IMG/VR virus record: IMGVR_UViG_3300027833_000025
Location: 33,819-97,818 of that record
Length of the DNA: 64,000 bases
Strand: one strand, 5' to 3'
From: a virus
Part shown: piece after piece, positions 1-7,997 of the stretch
Numbering within the stretch: position 1 is the first letter of the stretch
Layout: every line of letters starts with the position of its first letter
Notes under the pieces: model-generated
Seen by the model: only the letters and a program-made list of their open reading frames with translations
Database searches by the model: none
What the model was told of the DNA's origin: nothing
Program-made: the position numbers and the translations under genes

Positions 1-12
1 ATACTCCCATCT

Positions 13-75
13 TTCAATTATACATTGAATTACTAAACATCACAATATTAGAGTTCAATATTGTAAAAATTGAAC
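13..75. repeat. Nested inverted repeats upstream of tRNA-Arg
   Basis: TTCAAT (13-18) is answered by ATTGAA (24-29). ACAATATT (42-49) is answered by AATATTGT (57-64), and GTTCAAT (53-59) by ATTGAAC (69-75). The last two pairs overlap, so they are alternative hairpins. They could be an operator or a processing or terminator element ahead of the tRNA. The function is unknown. Confidence 0.4.
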
Positions 76-89
76 ATTAAACCGAATAT

Positions 90-166
90 CTCCACTTAGC
101 TCAGTTGGATAGAGCAAGTGCCTTCTAAGCACTAGGTCAGGGGTTCGAATCCTCTAGTGGAGGCCA
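90..166 (+). tRNA. tRNA-Arg (anticodon UCU)
   Basis: The cloverleaf is complete. The acceptor stem CTCCACT pairs with AGTGGAG (156-162), the D-arm stem is GCTC/GAGC, and the anticodon stem is AGTGC/GCACT around loop 122-128 with anticodon TCT at 124-126. The T arm carries TTCGAAT, the discriminator is G163, and CCA is encoded (164-166). It reads AGA/AGG arginine codons, which are common in AT-rich phage genes, so it probably offsets host codon bias. Confidence 0.97.
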
Positions 167-185
167 CCATTAACGAGATTGTATT

Positions 186-989
186 ATGTCTACCGCAAAT
201 ATTTACCCACAAGTCACATTAAATACTCTACTAAAACATGATGAAATTGAAGAAATGCACAAGTACTATGACGAACGGGCATCAAGCAGTCTTTTATCAG
301 TTAGCATAGAAGGTGCATTGGCTGTATTACTCTATATGAATAGAACTCATGTATTCCCTGAGTCCATGAGTCTGTTCACAAACTGCTGCGACGGCAATAC
401 ACTTAATGCAACAATTCCTCTTGCAGAAGATTACGCAAACGCTGCTGATATATTTTCATATTGGGAAAATAAGTTCTTCATGTCAAAATTAAGTGATGAT
501 ATTACACTTACTTCCTGGAGGAAAAAACTGCTGCATATGTGTAGTAATCGAAATACACCAATGATGGAATCGTACAAGAAGTTATTAATGACGTTGCCGC
601 GAATCACTTCGTATGAAAAACGCACTGATGCTATTGCTGAAAAATATGTGTCTCATGATTATAATCATCGCTCTCATTGTGAATTTGAGGGATTACAGTT
701 ACGTCTTATCGAAAAATATAGACATGATACAATGCGACAAAAAGCATTTGTATATAGGTTGACAGACAATCACAATAAGGTATATGAATTGTCCGTTTCA
801 AGAAACCGCGATAGTGAGCATACTATGGCTGACTTGGTTAGCGCAGCATCGGCATTTGATGCAATCTTTGCCATAACAGGTAGTGTGAGATTGGATGGTA
901 GAGGACAATTAAAACCACTTAACAATGTTCTTCATGATAAGTTTCTTTATAAGACGCTAGAGAATATTACTTCAATTACTCCTATATGA
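186..989 (+). CDS. Hypothetical protein, 267 aa, upstream of DNA methylase
   Basis: I do not recognise this protein. It is soluble-looking, with no membrane segment or obvious catalytic motif, and is rich in charged residues. It starts 20 bp after the tRNA, and its TGA overlaps the methyltransferase start by 4 bp (ATGA), so the two are probably translationally coupled. A partner role for the methylase is possible from position alone. A restriction enzyme is not supported by any motif I can see. Confidence 0.8.
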   Translation: MSTANIYPQVTLNTLLKHDEIEEMHKYYDERASSSLLSVSIEGALAVLLYMNRTHVFPESMSLFTNCCDGNTLNATIPLAEDYANAADIFSYWENKFFMSKLSDDITLTSWRKKLLHMCSNRNTPMMESYKKLLMTLPRITSYEKRTDAIAEKYVSHDYNHRSHCEFEGLQLRLIEKYRHDTMRQKAFVYRLTDNHNKVYELSVSRNRDSEHTMADLVSAASAFDAIFAITGSVRLDGRGQLKPLNNVLHDKFLYKTLENITSITPI

Positions 990-1747
990 TTGATTTGATA
1001 CATGGTGACAATATTGAAATAATGAAGGAAATGCCAGATGGTTCGGTTGATCTAACAGTCACGAGTCCTCCATATGATAATTTGCGCACCTACAATGGAA
1101 ATAATGATCAATGGGGAGAACAAGTATGGAAAGACGTATTAACTGATCTATTTCGAGTCACAACTGATGGTGGTGTAATAGTTTGGATAGTTGCAGACGC
1201 GACAATTGAAGGAAGCGAAACTGGCACATCGTTTAAGCAAGCATTATGGGCTAAAGAGTGTGGGTTTCGCTTACATGATACAATGATCTATCAAAAGTCA
1301 CAGTCGTTTACTGGATCAAAATATGCATACTTTAATAGTTTTGAGTATATGTTTGTATTCAGTAAAGGTAGACCAAAAACATTTAATGCGATCAAGGATA
1401 GAAAAAATGTTAGAGGCGGTATGACTGAAAGCACCGCTAAGTCTGGCATGAAAAAAGATGGAACTATCCCTGATAGAGTGTACAAAACAGCAGCAGAATA
1501 TGGCAAACGAAAAAACATTTGGGAATATGGTGTTGGTGGTGGTAAGATTCCGCATCCTGCTGTGTTTCCACTAAAGATGGCCCAAGATCATATACTCTCA
1601 TGGAGTAATGAGGGTGATGTTGTGTTTGACCCGTTCATGGGAAGTGGCACAACAGGATTAGCTGCAATTAATCTAAATCGTGATTTCATTGGCATTGAGT
1701 TAGATACGAACTACTTTAAAATATGTAAGGAACGTATTGTAAAATAA
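986..1747 (+). CDS. DNA methyltransferase, beta-class, N4-cytosine/N6-adenine type
   Basis: Catalytic motif IV TSPPY lies at residues 26-30 and the SAM-binding motif FMGSGTTG near residues 214-222. Motif IV preceding motif I is the beta-class order. The SPPY form is typical of m4C enzymes but does not exclude m6A. At 253 aa it is a normal length for a solitary methylase. It probably modifies phage DNA to evade host restriction, or alters regulation. The target site cannot be read from sequence. It is coupled to the unknown gene upstream, and a strong promoter starts 4 bp after its stop. Confidence 0.93.
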   Translation: MIDLIHGDNIEIMKEMPDGSVDLTVTSPPYDNLRTYNGNNDQWGEQVWKDVLTDLFRVTTDGGVIVWIVADATIEGSETGTSFKQALWAKECGFRLHDTMIYQKSQSFTGSKYAYFNSFEYMFVFSKGRPKTFNAIKDRKNVRGGMTESTAKSGMKKDGTIPDRVYKTAAEYGKRKNIWEYGVGGGKIPHPAVFPLKMAQDHILSWSNEGDVVFDPFMGSGTTGLAAINLNRDFIGIELDTNYFKICKERIVK

Positions 1748-1750
1748 GTG

Positions 1751-1779
1751 TTGACAAGTAAGGATCCTTGTGTTATAAT
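1751..1779 (+). promoter_or_regulatory. Sigma70-like promoter with palindromic spacer
   Basis: Perfect TTGACA (1751-1756), a 17-bp spacer and TATAAT (1774-1779). The spacer contains the perfect palindrome AAGGATCCTT, and a leader TATAAGTTAATTAA follows that is shared with several other promoters here. It drives the small genes from 1816. Confidence 0.88.
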
Positions 1780-1815
1780 TATTGTATAAGTTAATTAATT
1801 AAAGAGAGAAAGACT

Positions 1816-2088
1816 ATGATTAAAACAGCAAAAGGTATGAAAGTTTACGAGCAGTGGTCACATGCATACGTGCGCGACCTTGATGGTGTCGTATTATGGA
1901 AGTCTAATGATCGTAGTCCATTCGCGGATGTGCTAGGTGATTTCCTAGCATTCGGTTACATTAGTCAGGTATCTTATGATAACACTGTCATTGCAAAAGA
2001 AGAGCAGGATATGGTGGCAGTAGAAGCATACCTTAATCGCAAGCCTACTGGTGAGCAATTATTTGAACGCAACGCTAATCGGTTTTAA
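1816..2088 (+). CDS. Hypothetical protein, 90 aa
   Basis: First gene behind the perfect promoter at 1751. An AAAGAGAGAAAG purine-rich ribosome-binding stretch precedes the ATG. No domain is recognised. Its position behind a strong host-type promoter suggests an early takeover protein, which is inference from context only. Confidence 0.8.
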   Translation: MIKTAKGMKVYEQWSHAYVRDLDGVVLWKSNDRSPFADVLGDFLAFGYISQVSYDNTVIAKEEQDMVAVEAYLNRKPTGEQLFERNANRF

Positions 2089-2091
2089 ATC

Positions 2092-2298
2092 ATGAACACA
2101 TCTAGTCATTTTAGAGAAAGTATTGTTGTAGACATATCAGGTGAGCAAGGTTCTGAGCAGAATCTAATCGCATTGGCAACTAGTTTTGCCAAGCCTGATC
2201 ACGAAGATATCGTAAGAGATATGAAGAGTGGTGACTACGAGCATTTAGTAAATGTATTCGATGAACATTTCAGTGATATCGTTACATTAGTAGCATAG
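2092..2298 (+). CDS. Hypothetical protein, 68 aa
   Basis: Small acidic protein starting 3 bp after the previous stop, in the same transcription unit. No recognised motif. The ribosome-binding site is weak, so translation probably depends on coupling to the upstream gene. Confidence 0.65.
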   Translation: MNTSSHFRESIVVDISGEQGSEQNLIALATSFAKPDHEDIVRDMKSGDYEHLVNVFDEHFSDIVTLVA

Positions 2299-2321
2299 AA
2301 TATTTAAATAGGAGATAGAAG

Positions 2322-2612
2322 ATGTCTAACAAAACTGATGATACAGAAATCTACGTATACGCATGGTTGATTGTTACTGCGGTTATTCTCATTCCTGCGT
2401 TGCTGCTTGGTGGTGGTCCAGGTTGGATTTTTGGTGCCCCGATATTGGCAGCAGTGTCTATGCTGGTAGGTAACAGTGGCAACAACAATGATGATGATGA
2501 TGATGATGATGATAGCGGACCTAGACGTAAATCCTCTATAGGAAAAACAGTTCTTATAGGTGGCGGCGCAGCAGCAGCAGGATATGCGTTAGGTAAGAAA
2601 TTAGAACTTTAA
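2322..2612 (+). CDS. Small membrane protein with poly-Asp run, 96 aa
   Basis: A hydrophobic segment (about residues 12-30) and a second (about 33-50) are followed by eight consecutive Asp residues (57-64), a short basic stretch, and a Gly/Ala-rich segment (79-91) that resembles a glycine zipper. A GGAGATAGAAG ribosome-binding site is present. It is probably an inner-membrane protein. The Asp run is encoded by a GAT microsatellite that could slip. No function is recognised. Confidence 0.72.
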   Translation: MSNKTDDTEIYVYAWLIVTAVILIPALLLGGGPGWIFGAPILAAVSMLVGNSGNNNDDDDDDDDSGPRRKSSIGKTVLIGGGAAAAGYALGKKLEL

Positions 2613-2631
2613 AAGTTTAAGGAGATAGAAG

Positions 2632-2874
2632 ATGTCGTTTGAAGTAACTAAACAAGGTAAACTATGTGATCAATTAGAGTCACTTGCCTATGATTGGGTA
2701 TTATATAGTATTGAGGAGCAGTATGGTGTTGAAAGTACTGACGATTTAGGTGTTGAACAGATTAATGAGATTGAAGATTATCTGGAAGACGAAGAAAATT
2801 ATATTGAGGGTTACTGTAGGATGGTACTACGAGGTATGATTGACAATCACGAATCACGAGAGGAGATTGAATAA
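2632..2874 (+). CDS. Hypothetical acidic protein, 80 aa
   Basis: Preceded by the same AAGGAGATAGAAG leader as the previous gene, which suggests a duplicated ribosome-binding region. The protein is very acidic, especially over its second half. Its TAATG end overlaps the next start by 1 bp. Acidic early phage proteins sometimes mimic DNA, but nothing here proves it. Confidence 0.72.
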   Translation: MSFEVTKQGKLCDQLESLAYDWVLYSIEEQYGVESTDDLGVEQINEIEDYLEDEENYIEGYCRMVLRGMIDNHESREEIE

Positions 2875-3518
2875 TGGCAAATCATGTACACTTTTATGTG
2901 CAATTTCATCAAATCAATAATGATGCACGCACAAAACTGAAAGAGATGTTTGGACGTATTCGTGATGATGCACCGCACAAATGGTTTTCTGATATCTTTG
3001 TTGAGGGCGACTTGACATATGAAGAGACAGAAAAGTATGAGTGGACTACCTCTAACATAGGCCCTAAGTGGAGTTATTTTGAGGATTTTTCTGCCGAAGA
3101 GGATGATGTATATTTCTCTGGAGAATCTGCATGGAGTTCCCCAGAACAGGGGTTGGAGAAATTACTAGGTATTCTGGTAGAATATGATCCTAAAATCATT
3201 ACATCTATTTCATATGAGGATGAAGGGCCAAACTTCTTTGGTGCAGATATCTATGAAGGTGAGGAAATGTATGATGGTATTGAACATGATTATGAAGAAA
3301 CCATTGATCTTGTTATTAATGATTCTGAACGATTGACAGAAGAGTCTTACGTTGATGATGAATGGGTTGACGATGAAGCAGAAGATGCTTTCCATGAAGA
3401 AATGTGGGAAACAATCAATAATACTCAAGCCAGTCTAATTGGTGAATGTCTTGAAGCAATTAAGAGGGATCAAGAAGAGCAGATAAAGAATGAGAATTGG
3501 CAAACTTATTGTAATTAG
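2874..3518 (+). CDS. Hypothetical highly acidic protein, 214 aa
   Basis: It starts MANHVHF, has a Trp/Tyr-rich middle (WFSDIF, KWSYF, SAWSSP) and a strongly acidic second half. The N-terminus faintly resembles a ferredoxin-like domain (Api92/YubB type) found in other phages, which I could not confirm. Last gene of the 1751 transcription unit. The next promoter begins directly after its stop. Confidence 0.78.
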   Translation: MANHVHFYVQFHQINNDARTKLKEMFGRIRDDAPHKWFSDIFVEGDLTYEETEKYEWTTSNIGPKWSYFEDFSAEEDDVYFSGESAWSSPEQGLEKLLGILVEYDPKIITSISYEDEGPNFFGADIYEGEEMYDGIEHDYEETIDLVINDSERLTEESYVDDEWVDDEAEDAFHEEMWETINNTQASLIGECLEAIKRDQEEQIKNENWQTYCN

Positions 3519-3521
3519 GGG

Positions 3522-3550
3522 TTGACAAGTAAGGCGCCTTGTGTTATAAT
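3522..3550 (+). promoter_or_regulatory. Sigma70-like promoter with palindromic spacer
   Basis: TTGACA (3522-3527), 17-bp spacer, TATAAT (3545-3550). The spacer holds AAGGCGCCTT, the same arms as at 1751 with a different palindromic centre. The TATTGTATAAGTTAATTAA leader is also shared. It drives the HAD gene at 3588. Confidence 0.88.
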
Positions 3551-3587
3551 TATTGTATAAGTTAATTAAAGCAAGGAAGTAAAGAGT

Positions 3588-4160
3588 ATGAACGAAAAGA
3601 TTATATTGACTGATTGTGACGGAGTGTGTCTAGATTGGGAAGCAGGATTTAATGATTGGATGTCAACGAAAGGTTATGTAGTTGTTGTGTCTGGAGTATA
3701 TGATATTTCTGTCATGTATGGTATTGAGAAAGCAAAAGGAAAGAGTTTAATACGTGAGTTTAACAACAGTGCTTGGATGAGTTCATTGCCAGCGTTGCGT
3801 GATTCTCGTTCTGGTATGGCTAAGTTGGTTGAAGCAGGATATAAGTTTCTAGCGATCACTAGTCTAAGTTTAGATGTAAAAGCAAAGGCGTTACGTGTTA
3901 GTAACTTGAAAGAGTTATATGGTGATGTGTTTGTTGATGTAATCTGTCTTGATACTGGTGCTGACAAAGATGATGCATTAGAGTATTATCGTGGTAGTGG
4001 TATGTATTGGCTTGAAGATAAATGGGAAAATGCTGTGTTGGGTGCAGATTTGGGATTGAAATCAATTTTAGTTGATCATCCTCATAATGCAGAATACAGT
4101 GATGAACGGATAGTACGAGCAAGTACTTGGGCAGATATAGTCGAGAAAATTCTCGGCTAA
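3588..4160 (+). CDS. HAD-superfamily hydrolase, 5'-nucleotidase-like, 190 aa
   Basis: Motif I DCDGV is at residues 9-13 with Asp9 as nucleophile and Asp11 as acid/base. A motif II-like ITS follows, and a C-terminal ED...NA segment fits motif IV. These are the Mg-dependent HAD phosphatase features. The family includes 5'(3')-deoxyribonucleotidases, so a role in nucleotide salvage during host DNA breakdown is plausible. The substrate is not determinable. It is convergent with phoH, whose stop abuts it. Confidence 0.82.
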   Translation: MNEKIILTDCDGVCLDWEAGFNDWMSTKGYVVVVSGVYDISVMYGIEKAKGKSLIREFNNSAWMSSLPALRDSRSGMAKLVEAGYKFLAITSLSLDVKAKALRVSNLKELYGDVFVDVICLDTGADKDDALEYYRGSGMYWLEDKWENAVLGADLGLKSILVDHPHNAEYSDERIVRASTWADIVEKILG

Positions 4161-4901
4161 TTAGTCTTCATCACCATATATGTTTAATATGGCTTCTACT
4201 ACGATATGTCTTTCAATGTCTTGTTTTTCAAATTCAATGACTCCGATCATATCACTTTTTTGTTCTTTTAGTCGTACTAAAAAGTCTTTTAGACCATTCG
4301 CTTCAAATCCCCTATCGTGTTGAGCGAGATCGCCTGTTACGAATATGCGACTATTAGTTCCGATACGGGTTAGTAGCATTTTCATTTGACTTGGTGTGGC
4401 GTTTTGCATTTCATCACCTATTATCCATGCATTTTTAAATGTACGTCCTCTCATGTATGCGAGTGGTGCGACTTCTATAACACCATCTTCAACCATATTT
4501 TCGATTTCTTGTGGTGTCCAATATTCTTCAAATACGTCAAATATTGGTCGAGTCCATGGCGCCATTTTTTCTACTAGGCTGCCTGGAAGAAATCCGTGTT
4601 GTTCGTCCACACTTACTGCTGGTCGTGTTATGACTATTTTTTCACAGATACCTTCTTTGAATGCTCGTATAGCGGCTAAAACCGCTAACATTGTTTTTCC
4701 TGTGCCCGCTGGTCCCATTGCGAATACTATGTGTCGATTGTTATCATCTAGTAATTCTATGTAGTCTTCTTGTCTGCGGTTTTTTGGAATCATGGTAACG
4801 AATCGCTCTCGGCGCTTCATCCCATTAAGTTGGATAACGTCCTTTTTTACATCATGATCTTGACGTTGTTGGTTTTTTGTTTTTCTTGCTCGTCTGGCCA
4901 T
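4161..4901 (-). CDS. phoH: PhoH-like P-loop ATPase, 246 aa
   Basis: Walker A GPAGTGKT is at residues 63-70, and the Walker B-like IIGDEMQNA with the following SQMKMLLTRIG and FVTGD stretches are characteristic PhoH motifs. The N-terminus is a short basic extension. PhoH is very common in marine phages. Its role is unsettled, with RNA metabolism and phosphate stress both proposed. It runs alone on the minus strand with a GGAG-type site before its ATG. No TTGACA promoter is obvious upstream. Confidence 0.93.
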   Translation of the reverse strand: MARRARKTKNQQRQDHDVKKDVIQLNGMKRRERFVTMIPKNRRQEDYIELLDDNNRHIVFAMGPAGTGKTMLAVLAAIRAFKEGICEKIVITRPAVSVDEQHGFLPGSLVEKMAPWTRPIFDVFEEYWTPQEIENMVEDGVIEVAPLAYMRGRTFKNAWIIGDEMQNATPSQMKMLLTRIGTNSRIFVTGDLAQHDRGFEANGLKDFLVRLKEQKSDMIGVIEFEKQDIERHIVVEAILNIYGDED

Positions 4902-5026
4902 TAAAAACTCCTTTTAAGTTTTATGAGTGTGCCTCGTACTTGCTCGTACAATATTATTTAGCATTAATACAATAACTCGTTAACATATACTATTAACTAT
5001 TACAGTAAGTCAATTAATAAAGAAAG

Positions 5027-5035
5027 GCTAAATAC
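5027..5035 (+). promoter_or_regulatory. T4-type late promoter candidate (weak)
   Basis: GCTAAATAC lies 28 bp before the 5063 start, a one-base variant of the GATAAATAC box seen before structural genes in this window. Confidence 0.4.
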
Positions 5036-5062
5036 TGTTATATTAATAGTTAGGAGAATACT

Positions 5063-5584
5063 ATGGAACAAACAGACATCATTGCCCAATTAGGTAAGAA
5101 CATAAAGAGAAATTCGGCATTGGAAACATTGATGCAAATTGATGGTGTATTAGAATCATTAAACGTATATGCATACAAGAACTGGATTGAAGGTGAGATT
5201 GTAGATGGTCCACAAATTGAGCGTTATTGGGTAACAGTGACTTTGTTATATCCACATAAGATGATGCCAGATCCAGATGGTGCAGATAGATTGCTTAAAA
5301 ATGGCTGCAAAGTATTCTATGCAAAAGACACACTTACCACCGCAGCAAAGTTAATTGAGCCAGAAGATTCTGAGATTGATCCAGAACGTCCAAACAAGCG
5401 TAGAGCAAAGAAGATACTACGACCAGTATGGTTGGTTACACTTGAAGTCCCACGTGGTTTAATAGACACCATTGAATCAAGTCGTGTGAAAGTAGATGAT
5501 ATGCAGTTTGACAGTGCAGCAGTTGAACAAGCATACGATGATAATCTAGGAGCAAGTGATGAAATCATATCAGACGACACTTAA
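5063..5584 (+). CDS. Conserved phage protein, probably structural or assembly, 173 aa
   Basis: A TAGGAG ribosome-binding site precedes the ATG. It contains a YAYKNW...IVDGP...YWVT segment and a MMPDP stretch that I associate with conserved proteins of marine T4-like phages. No catalytic motif. It heads a tight operon (5063-7144) with a morphogenesis-like gene, IF-1 and the spanins, so late expression is likely. Confidence 0.75.
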   Translation: MEQTDIIAQLGKNIKRNSALETLMQIDGVLESLNVYAYKNWIEGEIVDGPQIERYWVTVTLLYPHKMMPDPDGADRLLKNGCKVFYAKDTLTTAAKLIEPEDSEIDPERPNKRRAKKILRPVWLVTLEVPRGLIDTIESSRVKVDDMQFDSAAVEQAYDDNLGASDEIISDDT

Positions 5585-6056
5585 TGAAGCAGTGCAACAC
5601 AATGATCTACGTGGTCTTGTGAGCAATGTAGTTAGTATTGATCAATACAAAAGTAAGATTGGATATGATAAGAACATCGTTGTAGTCGCAATTGAAGTAA
5701 ATCACATCGAAGCAGCGTCAGACCTTAGTCAATTCATCGAAACTGGACACAAAGATGCACTAGATGTTGATGTATCAGTAGGACCCACTCCAGAAGGAAA
5801 ATATACAGTGTTTATTGAATACACACGTAGTAATTTTTTATTTAGGTTAATTGATGTTATGTTACAAGATATTTTAAATATTGACAATGAAGTAGAATCT
5901 TGGAAATTTGTAGCATACAAGGACACTATTCCAAAAGATTGGACTTCGGAAGAGTTTGAACAATCAGTACACACATCCAGTTATGAATATGTTATTGCAC
6001 ATGACCCAGATGCTAAAGTGATATCAGAAAGAATTAAGTTTTTGAATAGTTACTAA
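5559..6056 (+). CDS. Conserved phage protein with capsid-targeting-like N-terminus, 165 aa
   Basis: An in-frame GTG lies one codon upstream (5556), but ATG 5559 is better placed behind AGGAG. The N-terminus [11 protein letters not shown] resembles the T4 internal-protein targeting peptide and holds LNE followed by Ala, matching the gp21 protease rule (I/L-x-E). The body contains IDQYKSKIG. It overlaps the previous gene by 26 bp. Confidence 0.78.
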   Translation: MKSYQTTLNEAVQHNDLRGLVSNVVSIDQYKSKIGYDKNIVVVAIEVNHIEAASDLSQFIETGHKDALDVDVSVGPTPEGKYTVFIEYTRSNFLFRLIDVMLQDILNIDNEVESWKFVAYKDTIPKDWTSEEFEQSVHTSSYEYVIAHDPDAKVISERIKFLNSY

Positions 6057-6277
6057 TGTCTAAAGAAGATACAATAAAAACAACTGGAATTATAACAGAG
6101 TGTCTACCAAACGCTAAATTCAGAGTTAAGTTAGACATGAATGAACATGTTCTATTAGCGCACTTGAGTGGAAAGATGCGAAAAATGAATATTAATGTAC
6201 TTCTTGCAGATCAGGTTGAGGTAGAAATATCACCTTATGATTTGACAAAATGCAGAATCATATATAGGAACAAATAA
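6056..6277 (+). CDS. infA: Translation initiation factor IF-1 homologue, 73 aa
   Basis: Length and sequence match bacterial IF-1 throughout: start MSKEDTI, then [18 protein letters not shown], and the C-terminal [13 protein letters not shown], which lines up with the canonical TPYDLSKGRI. IF-1 is an OB-fold protein that binds the 30S A site and assists initiation. A phage copy could bias initiation towards phage mRNA. It overlaps the genes on both sides by 1 bp (TAATG), inside a likely late operon. An unusual phage gene, with strong identification. Confidence 0.93.
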   Translation: MSKEDTIKTTGIITECLPNAKFRVKLDMNEHVLLAHLSGKMRKMNINVLLADQVEVEISPYDLTKCRIIYRNK

Positions 6278-6747
6278 TGTTTTCACGTATTAAACTATAT
6301 CTAATAGCAGCAGTGATCTTTGGAGCAGTTGGTTATGGTGCTTGGCAATATTACAAATACACCCAAAACCAAATTCAAATATTCGCAGTCAACGCAGCAC
6401 AAGCAGAACAAGCACAACAAGCAACAGATGTCGCATTAAAATTAGTACAAGCAGATTTAGTAAGAGTGCAAGATGAGTATTTGCGTGTATCTAATAAATT
6501 TGAAGCAGCAAATTCACGAGTTAAAGATTTACAGTCTAAGTTAAGTAGACATGAACTAGGTGCATTAGCAGAATCAAAGCCTGTATTAGTTGAAAAAATA
6601 GTTGACAAAGGTACTAAAGATGTGTTAAGATGTTTTGAGATAGTAAGTGGTTCACCACTAACAGAGGAAGAATTAAATGCAGTTAAAAAGAGTCAAACGA
6701 ATAGCAGTTGTTATGACATTGCTAATCCCAACTATATTCCTAAGTAG
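6277..6747 (+). CDS. Inner-membrane spanin (Rz-like), 156 aa
   Basis: One N-terminal transmembrane helix (about residues 7-25) is followed by a long Ala/Gln/Glu-rich coiled coil (about 38-95) and a periplasmic tail with two Cys. The 3' end overlaps by 71 bp, in another frame, a lipoprotein gene. This is the Rz/Rz1 architecture. Spanins fuse inner and outer membranes in the last step of lysis of Gram-negative hosts. Confidence 0.8.
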   Translation: MFSRIKLYLIAAVIFGAVGYGAWQYYKYTQNQIQIFAVNAAQAEQAQQATDVALKLVQADLVRVQDEYLRVSNKFEAANSRVKDLQSKLSRHELGALAESKPVLVEKIVDKGTKDVLRCFEIVSGSPLTEEELNAVKKSQTNSSCYDIANPNYIPK

Positions 6748-7144
6748 TTGTTCATCTGTACCAAAAGTAGTTACATATAAATCAGCGCCCATAGATAAGC
6801 CTGATTTAATATTGCCAGATACTTCTGTATTAGCATTGCGTGACGTAGATTTTATTATAGTCACAATAGATAATATGGATGAAGTAATGAAAGAGTTACA
6901 AAAAGTAAATAGTAATATTGCATTATTTGCATTAACTGATATTGGATATGAAAATCTAAGTCTGAATAATTCTGAAATATTAAAATTGTTATCACAGCAG
7001 CAATCTATTATAGCAGCATACAAATCATACTATGAAGGTGTTCAAATCAATATTGATAATCACAATGATAATCGTGATGTAACTATTCCCGTCCCTGTAG
7101 AGCCAGGAATTACTGATAAAGTACTAAAGATATTTAAAGACTAG
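6677..7144 (+). CDS. Outer-membrane spanin lipoprotein (Rz1-like), 155 aa
   Basis: A lipoprotein signal peptide has a basic start, a hydrophobic core and lipobox LSSC with Cys25. The +2 residue of the mature protein is Ser, which favours outer-membrane sorting. It starts inside the i-spanin gene in the +1 frame, the classic overlapping spanin arrangement. It is longer than lambda Rz1 and has a Pro-containing tail. Confidence 0.8.
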   Translation: MQLKRVKRIAVVMTLLIPTIFLSSCSSVPKVVTYKSAPIDKPDLILPDTSVLALRDVDFIIVTIDNMDEVMKELQKVNSNIALFALTDIGYENLSLNNSEILKLLSQQQSIIAAYKSYYEGVQINIDNHNDNRDVTIPVPVEPGITDKVLKIFKD

Positions 7145-7304
7145 CAAAAAATCAGTTCATATATAGTGTCATATAATTCATATAAAAAAATAAGTAAATA
7201 CAACTACACGAGAAGTGTGATTGTTCGTTGTCGAGCAATGAAATATATGGTAACGATGTTGAGGCAGTTTATAGGAACAAACTAATTCAGCAGTATGAAA
7301 TAAT

Positions 7305-7997
7305 ATGAAACAAACAAATAGTAACCCTTGGGACATTTTAAATATAGCGACATCTTCATCCCAAGAAGAAATAAAGCAAGCATTTAAAAAACTTGCAATG
7401 AAGCATCACCCAGATAGAGGCGGCAAATCAGTCGAATTTAATCGTGTTGTTCAAGCATACGAACAACTACGAAAGAGTACTATCGTGCCTATTATTGTAA
7501 CTTCACATACACATTTAGTAAATGTAAAATTAACAATCAAGCAGCAGATAGAAGGTGTAGATGATTACATTGAGACAGATACTGGTGAGATATTGAAAGT
7601 AGCAATACCAGCAGGATCTAGGTTAGATGATAAGTATAAAGTAAACACTCCTATTGACAAATATATTGTTAATATCAAAGAATTATCACATAAAGTATTG
7701 ACAAGACAGGGATTATCGCTTATAATGAATATCACAATTGATATCGTAGATGCGATGCAAGGAAGTGTAATCCCAATTATAGGTCCATGTGACGAGCATT
7801 TAGAAATAGAAATCCCAGCGGGAGCGCAAGATGGGTTAGTCATTCTAGTACCTAACAAGGGCTTGATGAATAAACTAACAAAGAAGCGTGCAGGATTGCA
7901 CATTATTGTGAATACTGAAATCCCAAAATTAGATACTGATACTAGTATCGATCAATTTATATTAAGGTTAAGAGAATGTCAGAAATTGAAAACATAG
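7305..7997 (+). CDS. DnaJ-like co-chaperone, 230 aa
   Basis: The J domain spans residues 1-55 with the invariant HPD at 35-37, which stimulates DnaK ATPase. The C-terminal part (about 65-215) resembles the DnaJ substrate-binding domains (IPAGSRLDDKYKV, then IPAGAQDG). The Gly/Phe linker and zinc-finger domain of full DnaJ are missing. It overlaps clpA by 22 bp, so it may deliver or unfold substrates for Clp. The 160 bp upstream hold no clear consensus promoter. Confidence 0.87.
   Translation: MKQTNSNPWDILNIATSSSQEEIKQAFKKLAMKHHPDRGGKSVEFNRVVQAYEQLRKSTIVPIIVTSHTHLVNVKLTIKQQIEGVDDYIETDTGEILKVAIPAGSRLDDKYKVNTPIDKYIVNIKELSHKVLTRQGLSLIMNITIDIVDAMQGSVIPIIGPCDEHLEIEIPAGAQDGLVILVPNKGLMNKLTKKRAGLHIIVNTEIPKLDTDTSIDQFILRLRECQKLKT

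Noticed and set aside
1291-1555. Minus-strand frames inside the methylase gene
   Set aside because: They run antisense within a clear enzyme, lack ribosome-binding sites and have no domain. The same applies to many other antisense frames across the window.
186-1747. Complete restriction-modification system
   Set aside because: The gene beside the methylase has no nuclease motif, so only a solitary methylase is supported.
4386-4764. Plus-strand frames inside phoH
   Set aside because: They are antisense to a well-supported PhoH gene, with Ser/Phe-rich composition typical of shadow frames.
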